This document shows positions 15,162 through 25,002 of a stretch of DNA of 50,576 nt, piece by piece; position 1 is the stretch's first letter, and every line of letters begins with the position of its first letter. This DNA comes from Haloferacaceae archaeon B1-Br10_E2g22 (lineage in GTDB: Archaea > Halobacteriota > Halobacteria > Halobacteriales > Haloferacaceae): contig LKML01000006.1 in assembly GCA_001563795.1 (NCBI GenBank), positions 1-50,576 on the forward strand, in the 5' to 3' direction. Under the pieces are notes generated by a model. It had not been told where the DNA came from. It saw nothing but the letters and a program-made list of their open reading frames with translations, and did not search any database. The position numbers and the translations under genes were made by a program.

Positions 15162-15167
15162 TTTATA
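15162..15167 (+). promoter_or_regulatory. TATA box before the smc-associated coiled-coil gene
   Basis: TTTATA, 25-30 bases before the ATG at 15192. It fits leaderless transcription and the choice of the ATG over the TTG at 15186. Confidence 0.55.
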
Positions 15168-15191
15168 CATCCACAGAGACCTTCATTGTTT

Positions 15192-15509
15192 ATGACTACT
15201 CGAGTCGAGGATCTCGAAAGCGAGATCGCAGAGCTTCGGGCTGCTGTCAACGGCCTGACGGAAGAACTCGTCGAGACGAAAGCCCGCGTACGGGAACTCG
15301 AAGACGCTGCCGAAGCCGACCGTACGGCCGCAGCCGAAGCTGCCGCTGGTGAGACAACAACGAAAAGCGACGACCACGTCGAAGTCGTCGAACACAACAA
15401 CACTGACAGCGATTCTCCCGAGGCAGCATCCGAAGGGAATAACTCTTCGGCGTCCACAGACTCAACAGACGAACTCGAGGCCGACTCCAGCGAGATCATC
15501 ATCGCCTGA
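15192..15509 (+). CDS. Short coiled-coil protein next to smc (DUF7518-like)
   Basis: A 105-residue very acidic protein. Residues 1-45 form a heptad-type coiled coil (VEDLESEIAELRAAVNGLTEELVETKARVRELED); residues 55-105 are a disordered Ser/Asp/Asn/Ala tail ending in DSSEIIIA. I recall a family of this form (DUF7518) placed before smc in haloarchaea. It probably oligomerises and may work with the SMC complex, but this is inferred from position only. It ends 42 bases before smc. Confidence 0.68.
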   Translation: MTTRVEDLESEIAELRAAVNGLTEELVETKARVRELEDAAEADRTAAAEAAAGETTTKSDDHVEVVEHNNTDSDSPEAASEGNNSSASTDSTDELEADSSEIIIA

Positions 15510-15551
15510 TCGGCCACCTCTCTGGGCGAGACAGCCCACCGACAGCACTAT

Positions 15552-18500
15552 ATGCACATTTCAGCCCTCGTTTTGGACGGTTTCAAGAGCTTTGGTCGAC
15601 CGACCCGGATCCCGTTTTATGAAGACTTTACGGTTATTACCGGCCCGAATGGCTCGGGGAAATCCAACATTATCGACGGCGTGTTGTTTGCTCTCGGGCT
15701 GGCACGCACACGCGGCATTCGCGCCGAAAAACTAACCGACCTCATTTACAATCCCGGCCACGACGGCGAGGAGTCGGCCGCCGGCGGCTCTCGTGAGGCC
15801 AGCGTCGAAGTTATCTTGGACAACAGCGACGGTACCCTCTCGAGAGAACAGGTTGTCACCGCTGCTGGAACCGACCGCATTGGCGAGACCGAAGAGATCA
15901 CGATCAAACGCCGGGTCAAACAGACCGAGGACAACTACTACTCGTATTACTATCTCAACGAGCGGTCGGTCAATCTCGGGGATATCCAAGACCTGCTCTC
16001 GCAAGCGGGAATCGCCCCCGAGGGGTACAACGTCGTCATGCAGGGCGATGTGACCGAAATCATCAATATGTCGCCGGTTCAGCGCCGTGGCATTATCGAC
16101 GAGATTGCTGGCGTCGCCGAGTTCGACCAAAAGAAGGCTGCGGCCTTCGAGGAACTCGATGCGGTCACAGACCGGATCAACGAGGCCGAACTCAAAATCG
16201 AAGACAAACAACAGCGACTCGATCAGTTGGCCGACGAGCGCGAAACCGCACTGGAATACCAGTCGCTGCGCGAAGAAAAACAGGAGCATGAGGGCTATCT
16301 CAAAGCCGCAGAACTCGAGGACAAACGCGAGACGCTGGCAGCGACCGAAGCGACTCTCGAAGCCAAACAGGAGGTTCTCGAAGAGCGTCAATCGGTACTT
16401 GATACGAAACAGGGCCGGCTTACTCGCCTCGAAGCCGAACTCGAGGAACTGAACCGCGAGATCGAACGCAAAGGCGAAGACGAACAGTTGGCGATCAAAC
16501 GCGAAATCGAATCGGTCAAAGGCGAGATCGACCGCCTGGAAGGCCGCATCGAGACCGCCGAAGAACGCGTTGAGACGGCCGAAAACGAACGTCGAAGTGC
16601 GTTTGTCGAACTCGATCGCAAACAAGAGACCGTCGATGACCTCGAAGACGAAATCCGCGAGTACAAGGTCAAAAAAGCCTCGATCAAAAGCACCGTCCAG
16701 ACGAAAGCAGCCGACCTCGAGGAACTCGAAACCGAAATCGAGAACGTCGATACCGAGTTCGACGAGCTAAAAACCGAGTTGGCCGACGAAAAACAGCGAC
16801 TCGAGTCGCTCAAAAGCGAGGCCAACGAGGCCCAACGCACGAAAGATCGCCTGCTTGATGATGCCCGACGCCGCTCGAGTGAGCTCACCGAAACCCAAGC
16901 CGAACTCAAGGCCAAACGCGAGGAGTTGCCGGATCTGAAAGCGACCCTCTCGGAGCTTCACAGTGAACTCGATAAGGCCGAAAAGAACCAGGCCACAATC
17001 ACCGACACAATCGAGACGCTTCGCGACGAACGTAGCGAACGCAAAGCCGACCTCGAAGAACTCAAAGACGATCTCCGCGAAAAACAGTCTGAGTACGCCG
17101 AACTCGAGGCTCGCGCCTCGGATTCCGGCGATACGTCGTGGCCCCGTGCAGTGACAACAATCCTTAATGCCAATCTCGCGGGTGTCCACGGCGCTGTCGG
17201 TGATCTGGGCAGCGTCGACAGCGAGTATGCCACCGCCTGTGAGACTGCCGCCGGTGGCCGGCTTGCGAACGTCGTTGTTGCCGACGATGGGGTAGGATCT
17301 GAGTGTATCGACTACCTCAAATCCCGCAACGCCGGGCGAGCGACCTTCCTACCGATCACCAAAATGGACAACCGGAGTCTGCCCCGGTTGCCAAACGATC
17401 CGGGGGTCGTCGATTTCGCCCGCAACCTGGTCGAGTACGACTCGAGATTCGAATCGATTTTTTCGTACGTGCTGGGCTCGACGCTGGTTGTCGAGGATAT
17501 GCAGACCGCCCGGCAGTTCATGGGTAAGTTCCGGATGGTTACGCTTGCGGGCGATCTGGTCGAACGCTCGGGGGCGATGACTGGTGGGTCTGGCGGCGGC
17601 TCGCGGTATTCGTTTTCGAAATCCGGCGAGGGCAAACTCGAGCGCATCGCCAAAACGATTGCCCAACTCGAGGACAAACGCCGCAGTACGGAATCGGAGA
17701 TCCGTGACCTCGAAACCCAGATCGACGACGCCCGCGACCGAAAATCCGAGGCTACCGAGACGCTTCGGGCTGTCGAAGCCGATATCGAACGCGCTCGGGA
17801 AACAATCGATGATACCGAAGCGACACTCGAGTCGCTCGAAGCCCGCCTCGATGAAATCGAGGCCGAACGTGCCGACGTTACCGAACAGATGCAAGCCGTC
17901 GACACCGAGATCGCCGATCTCGAAGCCGAACGCGACACGCTCGAAGCAACCATCGCTGACCTCGAAGACGAACTCGCCGACTCGAAGATTCCCGAACTCA
18001 CCGCCGAGGCCGACGAGATTCGCGCCGAAATCGCCGACCACGAAGACCGCATGGGCGCGATCGACGGCAAAATCAACGAAACACAACTCGAGCGCAAGTA
18101 CGTAGCCGAGGCAATCGAAGAACTCCACGAGACCGTCGAGTCGGCACAAAACCGCAAAGCCGAAGCCCAGGATCGCATCGGCGAACTGGAAGCCCAACTC
18201 GAGGCCAAAGCCGAAACCCTCGAGGACAAACGGGCGGCTGTCGAAGCACTCGAAAGCGAACTCACCGAACTCAAAGCCGACCGCGAGGATCTCAAAGCAA
18301 CGCTCAAAGCCGCCCAGGCCGAACGCGACGAGGCCCAGGCGGCTGTCTCCGAGGTTCAATCAACGCTCGACGACCACCGTGAGACCGCAGAGCGTCTGGA
18401 GTGGGAAATTGGCGAACTCGAATCTGCTGTGGGCGAGTACGACCCTGATGACATCCCCGACCACAAGGAGGTCGAATCGACGATCAACACACTGACTGCC

Positions 18501-19145
18501 GAAATGGAGGCTCTCGAGCCTGTCAACATGTTGGCTATCGAGGAGTACGACGAGGTCGAAACCGAACTCGAGCGGCTCACCGAGGGCAGAGACACACTTG
18601 CCGAAGAACGAGACGGTATCCACGAACGGATCGACACTTACGAGGCCCAAAAGCAATCGACGTTTATGAACGCCTTCGAGTCGATCAACGGCTACTTTGA
18701 AGACATTTTCTCGCGGCTGTCGGCCGGCAGTGGCGAACTCGTCTTGGAAGACCCAGACGATCCGTTCGAAGGTGGACTGACGATGAAAGCCCAGCCCGCA
18801 GACAAACCGATCCAGCGGCTGGCGGCGATGTCTGGCGGAGAAAAGTCGCTGACTGCGCTGGCGTTTATTTTTGCCATCCAGCGACACAACCCTGCACCCT
18901 TCTATGCGCTCGATGAGATCGATGCCTTCCTTGATGCGGTCAACGCCGAACGCGTCGGTGAGATGGTAGACGACCTGGCCGGCGATGCGCAGTTCGTCGT
19001 CGTCTCACATCGTTCGGCGCTGCTCGAACGCTCCGAGCGCGCCATCGGCGTGACCATGCAGGACGACAACTACAGCGCAGTCACTGGCATCCAGTTCAGC
19101 AGCGACTCGGCCGAATCACTCGAGGAGGCACCGACTAATGACTGA
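15552..19145 (+). CDS. smc: Chromosome segregation ATPase SMC
   Basis: A 1197-residue SMC protein that folds and extrudes chromosomal DNA. The N-terminal head has MHISALVLDGFKSFG and Walker A GPNGSGKSNIIDG (31-43). It is followed by a long coiled coil (about 165-520), the hinge (about 530-650, with GVHGAVGDLG and the glycine-rich GAMTGGSGGGSRYSFS at its end), the return coil, and the C-terminal head with signature MSGGEKSLTALAF and Walker B FYALDEIDAFLD. The length is normal. Overlapping frames inside it are artefacts of its repetitive E/K/A coil codons. It overlaps scpA by eight bases. Confidence 0.98.
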   Translation: MHISALVLDGFKSFGRPTRIPFYEDFTVITGPNGSGKSNIIDGVLFALGLARTRGIRAEKLTDLIYNPGHDGEESAAGGSREASVEVILDNSDGTLSREQVVTAAGTDRIGETEEITIKRRVKQTEDNYYSYYYLNERSVNLGDIQDLLSQAGIAPEGYNVVMQGDVTEIINMSPVQRRGIIDEIAGVAEFDQKKAAAFEELDAVTDRINEAELKIEDKQQRLDQLADERETALEYQSLREEKQEHEGYLKAAELEDKRETLAATEATLEAKQEVLEERQSVLDTKQGRLTRLEAELEELNREIERKGEDEQLAIKREIESVKGEIDRLEGRIETAEERVETAENERRSAFVELDRKQETVDDLEDEIREYKVKKASIKSTVQTKAADLEELETEIENVDTEFDELKTELADEKQRLESLKSEANEAQRTKDRLLDDARRRSSELTETQAELKAKREELPDLKATLSELHSELDKAEKNQATITDTIETLRDERSERKADLEELKDDLREKQSEYAELEARASDSGDTSWPRAVTTILNANLAGVHGAVGDLGSVDSEYATACETAAGGRLANVVVADDGVGSECIDYLKSRNAGRATFLPITKMDNRSLPRLPNDPGVVDFARNLVEYDSRFESIFSYVLGSTLVVEDMQTARQFMGKFRMVTLAGDLVERSGAMTGGSGGGSRYSFSKSGEGKLERIAKTIAQLEDKRRSTESEIRDLETQIDDARDRKSEATETLRAVEADIERARETIDDTEATLESLEARLDEIEAERADVTEQMQAVDTEIADLEAERDTLEATIADLEDELADSKIPELTAEADEIRAEIADHEDRMGAIDGKINETQLERKYVAEAIEELHETVESAQNRKAEAQDRIGELEAQLEAKAETLEDKRAAVEALESELTELKADREDLKATLKAAQAERDEAQAAVSEVQSTLDDHRETAERLEWEIGELESAVGEYDPDDIPDHKEVESTINTLTAEMEALEPVNMLAIEEYDEVETELERLTEGRDTLAEERDGIHERIDTYEAQKQSTFMNAFESINGYFEDIFSRLSAGSGELVLEDPDDPFEGGLTMKAQPADKPIQRLAAMSGGEKSLTALAFIFAIQRHNPAPFYALDEIDAFLDAVNAERVGEMVDDLAGDAQFVVVSHRSALLERSERAIGVTMQDDNYSAVTGIQFSSDSAESLEEAPTND

Positions 19146-20004
19146 ACAGCCGGATCTTGCCGAACTCAGTATCACAGGTGAGTTCCCTGCTTCCGAAGAT
19201 GTCGACGACGGCGTCGAGCCCGTCGAGTTGCTGGTTCAGTTGGCCGAAGACGACGAGATTGACCCGTGGGATATCGACATTGTTGCGGTGACTGATGCGT
19301 TTTTGTCCAAACTCGCCGAGACGGATCTCAGAACGACTGCTCGGGCGCTGTTTTATGCCAGTGTCCTGTTGCGCATGAAAGGCGACCAACTGTTGGCCGA
19401 CCCCGAACCGGAACCAGCAGACGAACCCGAACCCTGGGAGCAGGCGATGGGCGAGGCGACGGCCGAACCGGGATTCGACCCTGTTGATGCCCTCGAGGCA
19501 GAGATGGATCGCCGCCTCGAGCGCAAAACCACCCGTGGGTCTCCAGAGACGCTCGACGAACTGGTTAGAGAACTCCGGGAGGCCGAACGCGACAACTGGT
19601 GGAAACGCCGTCGGGAGTACGACACCACCGAGTCTCCCCAAGGGTTTAGTCGCGGCACTCAGACGCTGGATTACCGTGCGCCTGATGCGTTCCGTCCGGA
19701 AGACGAACCGACCGAAGGCGACGTAACGGGCACAACCCACAGCGAAGATATCGACGAGGTGATCGAAGACGTTCTGGCCGTTCTGAAACCACAGTTCGAA
19801 AACGGCCGTGCGGAGCTACTGTACGCCGAGATCAAAACCGCGGGCGGTCGGCCCTTTATGACGTATCTTGCGTTGTTGTTTTTATCAAACCGTGGTGAGA
19901 TCCGCCTCCAGCAAGACGAGTTGTTTGGCGATCTCTGGATACAAGACCCTCAAGCAGTTACGTCGACTGACGAGGTAGCCAAACTCGAGGCACTCGCTGA
20001 GTAA
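19138..20004 (+). CDS. scpA: SMC-associated kleisin ScpA
   Basis: A 288-residue kleisin that bridges the two SMC heads. The start EPVELLVQLAEDDEIDPWDIDIVAVTDAFL is the classical ScpA N-terminal helix set that grips the SMC neck. A middle acidic and proline-rich region (about 85-120) is followed by a conserved basic WWKRRREYD segment and a C-terminal winged-helix part (TAGGRPFMTYLALLFLSNRGEIRLQQDELFGDLWI) that binds the SMC cap. No ScpB gene is nearby. It overlaps smc, so the proteins are likely made in step. Confidence 0.95.
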   Translation: MTEQPDLAELSITGEFPASEDVDDGVEPVELLVQLAEDDEIDPWDIDIVAVTDAFLSKLAETDLRTTARALFYASVLLRMKGDQLLADPEPEPADEPEPWEQAMGEATAEPGFDPVDALEAEMDRRLERKTTRGSPETLDELVRELREAERDNWWKRRREYDTTESPQGFSRGTQTLDYRAPDAFRPEDEPTEGDVTGTTHSEDIDEVIEDVLAVLKPQFENGRAELLYAEIKTAGGRPFMTYLALLFLSNRGEIRLQQDELFGDLWIQDPQAVTSTDEVAKLEALAE

Positions 20005-20079
20005 TCGGCGGTCAAACTATCGCTGTTGATAGCTGGCGAGATACGTTGATAGCCACCTGTGCAAAGCATTTCGGTAGGG

Positions 20080-21777
20080 ATGTCAGTCGATCCTGCTGTT
20101 CACCTGGCGTACGTCAGTCTCCATCTCGTTGCGGTCGGCGTGGCAGGTTCCCTTAGCTACTGGATCGGTCGGCACGTCGACATTCCTGGCAGACGGTGGT
20201 TCGTTGCCTGGATGGGAAGTTTTGGGTGTTGGTCGCTGGTCTCTGCGGTCTCGTTGCTGGTTTCGACACAACCAGTTGCAGCGGTGCTGTTCGTGTTATG
20301 GGTGCTCGTCGGGCTTGCGGCTGTTGCGCTAACGGTATGTTTTGCAACGGCCTACTCGGGCCGTGAGCCGCGAGAAAACCGACTCTGTCAGGCTTCGGCT
20401 GGCGTCTTTGTCGTCTTGGGTGTCCTCGCAGTTACCGGCCCGTTTCATGACGTCTATTGGCGCTCTGGGTCGTTCCGAACTGACCCGTTTCCGCACTATG
20501 CCATCGAGCCAGGGCCGGCGTGGATCGCTGCAATTCTGTTCGGTGTGGTCGCGGTCTTGATCTTCGGTTACTACTTTGCGGAGCTGTATTTTAGATCACG
20601 CCGCCAGCAGAAACGGGCAGTGTTCGTACTCATGATTACGCCCGTCGTCGGCTTTCTGCCGCTCGTGCTCTCGGTGTTTGATCTGTTGGTGGTCTCGAGC
20701 TACGATCACATCTCGTATGTCGGTGTGATAAACGCCCTCGGTGTTAGTTACGCGGTCGTCCGGTTCGGAAGCCACAGTGTTGGAACCGTTGGCCGCGATG
20801 CGGTAATCAACCACCTTTCAGACCCCTACATTGCGGTTGATCGCCAGTTTCGGGTTGTCGACTACAACGAGGCAAGCGAGGTGTTCGCCGAGCCCTCAGG
20901 TATTCAACTCGGCAAGCCACTGGCCGAGACGGTTCCGGCGTTGGCCGACGAACTGCTGACAGAAACCGGGCTTGTCGAACCCACCGACATTCTCACGCTC
21001 ACGGCTGGAGACCACCCACGCCACTACACCGTTACAGTCTCGGAGCTCACCGTTCATGAGACGGCCACCGGCTCTGTACTGTTTCTCAACGACGTCTCTG
21101 ATCTCGAGGCCTCTCGCCGGCGAATTGCCCAACAGAACGAACAGCTCGATGCGTTCGCTGGGACGGTCAGCCACGACCTTCGGAGTCCGTTGCATATCGC
21201 CAACGGTCATGTGGGGCTGCTGAAAAAAACCTACGACGACGACCGCCTCGAGGAGATCGACGCCGCCCACAAACGCATGGGGACGCTGCTTGATGACCTG
21301 TTGGTGTTGGCTCGAGAGGGAACACAGGTCGGCGAAACCGAGCCAGTCCGTCTCGATACAGTTGTCGAAGCGAGCTGGCAACAAATCAACACACACGAGG
21401 CAACCCTACAGACGTCCGATAGCCAGCAACTGGCAGCCGACCCGACGCGTCTCCAACAACTGCTCGAAAACCTCATTCGAAACGCCGTCGAACACGGTGG
21501 CCCTGAGGTAACTGTCACTGTCGGTACGATAGCTGATGGGTTTTATCTCGCCGACGACGGCCCAGGAATTCCCGAAGACGAACGAGCCGAGATTTTCGAT
21601 ATGAGCTATACGACCTCTCCACAGGGAACCGGGCTGGGTCTGCATATCATCCACCAGATTGTCGAGGGCCATGGCTGGGACATCGATGTCATCGAAAGCG
21701 ACGACGGCGGCGCGCGGTTCGAAATCACCGGCGTCGAGTGGATAGACCACACTCACTCGCCAGTCTCAGCTAGCTAA
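20080..21777 (+). CDS. Seven-helix membrane sensor histidine kinase with PAS domain
   Basis: A 565-residue membrane kinase. Residues 1-230 hold seven hydrophobic helices of the 7TM sensor type seen in haloarchaeal kinases. A PAS domain (about 240-345) starts HLSDPYIAVDRQFRVVDYN. Then come HisKA with phospho-accepting H365 in TVSHDLRSPLHIANGHV and the ATPase domain with N box NLIRNAVEHG and GTGLGLHI near 520. The ligand is unknown and no response regulator lies adjacent, which is common in haloarchaea. A GTG at 20059 is the only upstream alternative start; ATG at 20080 is preferred. Confidence 0.85.
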   Translation: MSVDPAVHLAYVSLHLVAVGVAGSLSYWIGRHVDIPGRRWFVAWMGSFGCWSLVSAVSLLVSTQPVAAVLFVLWVLVGLAAVALTVCFATAYSGREPRENRLCQASAGVFVVLGVLAVTGPFHDVYWRSGSFRTDPFPHYAIEPGPAWIAAILFGVVAVLIFGYYFAELYFRSRRQQKRAVFVLMITPVVGFLPLVLSVFDLLVVSSYDHISYVGVINALGVSYAVVRFGSHSVGTVGRDAVINHLSDPYIAVDRQFRVVDYNEASEVFAEPSGIQLGKPLAETVPALADELLTETGLVEPTDILTLTAGDHPRHYTVTVSELTVHETATGSVLFLNDVSDLEASRRRIAQQNEQLDAFAGTVSHDLRSPLHIANGHVGLLKKTYDDDRLEEIDAAHKRMGTLLDDLLVLAREGTQVGETEPVRLDTVVEASWQQINTHEATLQTSDSQQLAADPTRLQQLLENLIRNAVEHGGPEVTVTVGTIADGFYLADDGPGIPEDERAEIFDMSYTTSPQGTGLGLHIIHQIVEGHGWDIDVIESDDGGARFEITGVEWIDHTHSPVSAS

Positions 21778-21813
21778 TACACCTCGTCGCAGCCTCTTTA
21801 TCACAACACACTG

Positions 21814-22821
21814 TCAGTTGAGGCTCAACTGCTCGCAGAGCGTGTTTGTGATCTCGACAGTCGAATCCTGTGGGTCTTGTTCACAGGCGATCGGCTCGCG
21901 GCCGTCGAACGTCTCGTGGACGGCCTTGATACCGTCCGAGAGCGTATCGAGCCCGTAGCCGCCCTCTAAGACGAACGCAAGCGCGGCGTTGTTGCGCTCT
22001 GCGATTGTTCGCATCCGGTCGGTCATCAGTGCATACCCTTCTGTCGAGATCCGATGCCGAGAGATCGGATCATGGCGGTGGGCGTCGAACCCTGCACTGA
22101 TAATAAGGAGATTAGCATCGAACGCCTCGAGTGCGGGATCGAGCGCTTGGTCGATTACATGTAGGTAGTCGGCGTCGCCCGCACCTGCCGGCAGTGGCGC
22201 ATTGAGAGTCGTCTCCTCGCCCGGCCCGGTACCGATTTCGTCGACATCGCCCGAGCCAGGATAAATTCCTTCCTCGTGGATCGAACCGTAGAACACCTCA
22301 CTGCTCTGATAAAAGATGTCCTGGGTGCCGTTGCCGTGATGGACGTCCCAATCGAAGATGGCTGCGCGTTCGATCTCACCAGCATCGATGAGATGCTGGG
22401 CGGCGACCGCGACGTTATTGAAAAAGCAAAAGCCCATTGCGTCGTCGCTGACTGCGTGATGGCCTGGCGGACGGCCCAGCGCAAACGGCGTTTGGCGGCC
22501 CTCAACACCCGAAAGTGCTGTTTTGGCAGCCCACAGCGCTAACCCGGCACTCTGGTGGGCAGCATCCCAGGTCCCTTCTGAGGCGACTGTATCCCGATCC
22601 CAGTTGCCGCCACCGTCTGCACAGAACGTCTCGAGTTTATCAACGTACTCGGCAGTGTGGGCACTTTCGATCGCTTCGCGTTCGGCCGGTGGGGTGTCGT
22701 GATACTCTACGCTGTGTTGGTGTTTGAGCCCGCGTTTGATTGCTCGGAGTCGGTCGGCTGTTTCGGGATGTCGCTGGCCGGTGTCGTGGTCCAGACAGAC
22801 GTCGCTGTATCCAAACTGCAT
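21814..22821 (-). CDS. hdaI: Histone deacetylase family protein (class II/AcuC-like)
   Basis: A 335-residue zinc hydrolase of the arginase/deacetylase fold. Motifs include the opening MQFGYSDVCLDHDTGQRHPE, the catalytic His pair in RPPGHHAV (about 117-124), the zinc ligands in DWDVHHGNGTQDIFY and SAGFDAHRHDP, and the glycine turn LEGGYGLDTL. Relatives remove acetyl groups from lysines or polyamines. In Haloferax a matching gene, hdaI, lies near a histone gene. Here its start overlaps the histone stop by one base (TAATG), so the two are translationally coupled. The symbol follows that analogy; the real substrate is unknown. Confidence 0.88.
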   Translation of the reverse strand: MQFGYSDVCLDHDTGQRHPETADRLRAIKRGLKHQHSVEYHDTPPAEREAIESAHTAEYVDKLETFCADGGGNWDRDTVASEGTWDAAHQSAGLALWAAKTALSGVEGRQTPFALGRPPGHHAVSDDAMGFCFFNNVAVAAQHLIDAGEIERAAIFDWDVHHGNGTQDIFYQSSEVFYGSIHEEGIYPGSGDVDEIGTGPGEETTLNAPLPAGAGDADYLHVIDQALDPALEAFDANLLIISAGFDAHRHDPISRHRISTEGYALMTDRMRTIAERNNAALAFVLEGGYGLDTLSDGIKAVHETFDGREPIACEQDPQDSTVEITNTLCEQLSLN

Positions 22822-23252
22822 TATTCAAAAAGAGAAAAGTACATCTCGATGTCATCTGCCTGGACGGTACGTCGGTCGGCATGGCGGGCGAGTTTCACTG
22901 CGGCGGCGGCCACGTTGTCGGCGTAATCCTCTAAAATATCGGCCAGTGCGATCCGGGCGTCCATCGACACCCGGTAGCTGTCGTCGATCTCGAGGCGGGC
23001 AATTCGGTCTACGGGCGCAACCGGCAACTCGAGGTCGTCGCGGTCGATAACTTGCTGGACGCCGAAATCACTCGCCATCAGGGTTTTTCGTCTCTCCTGT
23101 GTTGCCGTTTCGGCGGCTTCGACTGCAAGGGCTGCCCCGTGGTGTTGGACACGCCGTGCCAACTCTTCGGCGGCACCTGCACTCACTCGGAGTGACTCGG
23201 CGTTCCGCCGGATAATCGCATCTACCGGGGCGAACGGCAACTCGACACTCAT
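22821..23252 (-). CDS. Archaeal histone, two histone folds in one chain
   Basis: A 143-residue protein with two tandem histone folds. The first runs LPFAPVDAIIRRNAESLRV...AEELARRVQHHGAALAVEAAETA...KTLMASDFGVQQ; the second runs LPVAPVDRIARLEIDDSYRVSMDARIALADILEDYADNVAAAAVKLARHADRRTVQADDIEMYF. This fused form is typical of haloarchaea, where the histone may act more as a transcription regulator than as a packing protein. It contains only two lysines. The upstream in-frame ATG at 23258 is possible; 23252 is preferred because a TATA-like box (23275-23284) stands about 27 bases away. It is coupled to the deacetylase gene. Confidence 0.92.
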   Translation of the reverse strand: MSVELPFAPVDAIIRRNAESLRVSAGAAEELARRVQHHGAALAVEAAETATQERRKTLMASDFGVQQVIDRDDLELPVAPVDRIARLEIDDSYRVSMDARIALADILEDYADNVAAAAVKLARHADRRTVQADDIEMYFSLFE

Positions 23253-23274
23253 ACCCAAATACCTGCGTGTGTGT

Positions 23275-23284
23275 CGTATAATGC
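23275..23284 (-). promoter_or_regulatory. TATA-like box of the histone-deacetylase pair
   Basis: Minus-strand reading GCATTATACG, centred about 27 bases before the histone ATG at 23252. The 118-base gap to the rpa2 end therefore probably contains a separate promoter. Confidence 0.45.
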
Positions 23285-23370
23285 TTTCCGTTACGGTTGC
23301 TCACTCGCCACTATATCTTGCCTACTGACAGTAAAGGTACACTAAAGCAGGCCCGAAAACAGTCGTTGTT

Positions 23371-24834
23371 TCAGAACAGTTCCTCAGCGTCAATCTTCCC
23401 GTCGGCTTCTGTGCCTCGAACGGTCACTTCCTCGCCGAGTCTGAGCGTCTCGTTCGTTTTCACACTGCGGGTTTCGCTGCCGTTGTCCAATACGACCGGA
23501 TCGCCAGTCTGGACGACAGTGCCGGTAAACTCGACAGGCCCACCGGCTGTTGGCTCGGTGTCTGTCGGGCTACTGTCGCCGGTTGCCGCCGACCCGCTTT
23601 CGTTGCTTGTCGAGTTCTCGGTGTCTTCGAACGCCGAGAGTCCACCCGCGGCTGCAGCGGCTTTTTTCGTATCGGTGTCGGTTGTCTGAGTTGGCCCATC
23701 GTCGGTGTTTGATTCTACAACACTGACCGTTGATTGCCAGCCTGCGCTGGCCTCGAGGTCGTCCTGCCAGCCGTCTTGGATTTCGGCGTCGGTCACCAAC
23801 ACGCGGTCGGCCAGTTCGATCTTGCGGTCGGCTTTTTCGCCCCACAGCGCAACCCGGATGTCGCCGGTGTCGTCTTTGAGCCGGATGTTTCGAACCTGGC
23901 CTTCCGAGCCGTCGTCCCGATCAAACGTTCGTTTGCCATCGTCTTCGATGATGCCGCCGGCAATATCGACAGTCTGGCCGATCTCAACGCTACCGATATC
24001 GGTTGTTTCAGGGACGTATTCGATTGATTCATCAATGGGTTCGACCGCCCCGCGTGAGCCAACGTGCAACTCGAGTTTGCCGTCGCGGTCTTTGACGTAG
24101 CCGTCGACGATCTCGACTGACTGGTCGGCGGTGAGGCCTTCGATGAGATCTGCCTTTTCGTCCCACAGAGTAACACGGATTCGGCCGGTTGGATCGCCAA
24201 CCGCGAGATTCGACACCCGGCCCTCAGAGCCATCGTTGCGGTCGAACGTTCGGACCGTACCAACGTCCAGAATACGGCCTTTGAGGTTCACATCCGACAA
24301 CCCCAAGGTGAGGTCTTCGACGCGGTAGACATCCAGCACCTCGACGTCTACTTCGGCTTCGGGGTCGGGTTCTGCTTTGTCAACGCTGACTTCGACGCCG
24401 TTGAATCCGTCTTTGGGTCGGCCAGCGATTCGGAGCACATCGCCGACCTCGAGTTCGCCGTACTGTTCGCCCTCGGGGTCGCCGACCGCCGAAATTGCTT
24501 GTCGGTCCCACATCGAAATGCGGATACGACCGGTGCTGTCGGCGACTTCCAGATTAACCACACAGCCGTCTTCGTCTTCGCCGTCACGTTCGAACGTCCG
24601 GAGTTCACCGATAGAGACGATTTTGCCGAGGAATTTCACCTCATCCATTCCCGGTTCGATGTCGGCGATTCCGTTTACTTCCTCGTCTTTGAGCTCGTGT
24701 GCGATGAGCATGGCTGCGGTTTCTTCGTCGGCCAGTCCGCCCATCTGTTCGACTTTGTCTTCGACGGCCTCGCGGAACTCCTCGAAAGAAACGTCGGTCT
24801 CGAGGTCGTCGTAGACGTCCGCTATGACACCCAT
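23371..24834 (-). CDS. rpa2: Replication protein A (Rpa2-type, single-strand DNA binding)
   Basis: A 487-residue single-stranded-DNA-binding protein for replication and repair. After a helical N-terminal region (1-60) there are three OB folds with clearly repeated strands: GRIRISMWDRQA, GRIRVTLWDEKADL and GDIRVALWGEKADR, each preceded by a T-F-R-DG-(S)EG segment, at about residues 65-160, 170-265 and 275-365. An acidic and serine-rich linker (about 380-430) leads to a small C-terminal domain. There is no CxxC zinc finger, as in Haloferax Rpa2. The gene lies upstream of the histone gene, as I recall for Haloferax. A CGCTTAAGCG palindrome at 24863-24872 could be its TATA box. Confidence 0.88.
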   Translation of the reverse strand: MGVIADVYDDLETDVSFEEFREAVEDKVEQMGGLADEETAAMLIAHELKDEEVNGIADIEPGMDEVKFLGKIVSIGELRTFERDGEDEDGCVVNLEVADSTGRIRISMWDRQAISAVGDPEGEQYGELEVGDVLRIAGRPKDGFNGVEVSVDKAEPDPEAEVDVEVLDVYRVEDLTLGLSDVNLKGRILDVGTVRTFDRNDGSEGRVSNLAVGDPTGRIRVTLWDEKADLIEGLTADQSVEIVDGYVKDRDGKLELHVGSRGAVEPIDESIEYVPETTDIGSVEIGQTVDIAGGIIEDDGKRTFDRDDGSEGQVRNIRLKDDTGDIRVALWGEKADRKIELADRVLVTDAEIQDGWQDDLEASAGWQSTVSVVESNTDDGPTQTTDTDTKKAAAAAGGLSAFEDTENSTSNESGSAATGDSSPTDTEPTAGGPVEFTGTVVQTGDPVVLDNGSETRSVKTNETLRLGEEVTVRGTEADGKIDAEELF

Positions 24835-25002
24835 GAGTATACTCTGTGAGTAGACCAGACCGCGCTTAAGCGTTGTCCTTGGGCTGATTCAGCCGGCGTT
24901 TCGGCTCGGTGTGTTCGGTGTTCTACCAGTTCGACAGACGGGCCAAACACAATAGTACCGCGTTGTGTCATAGGCTGGCTGGGGCGGGATCGAATAAAAG
25001 AC

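Noticed and set aside
15732-16625. A 297-codon minus-strand frame inside smc, and similar ones at 17312-18359
   Set aside because: Phe- and Ser-rich mirror translations of the Glu/Lys/Ala codons of the SMC coiled coil.
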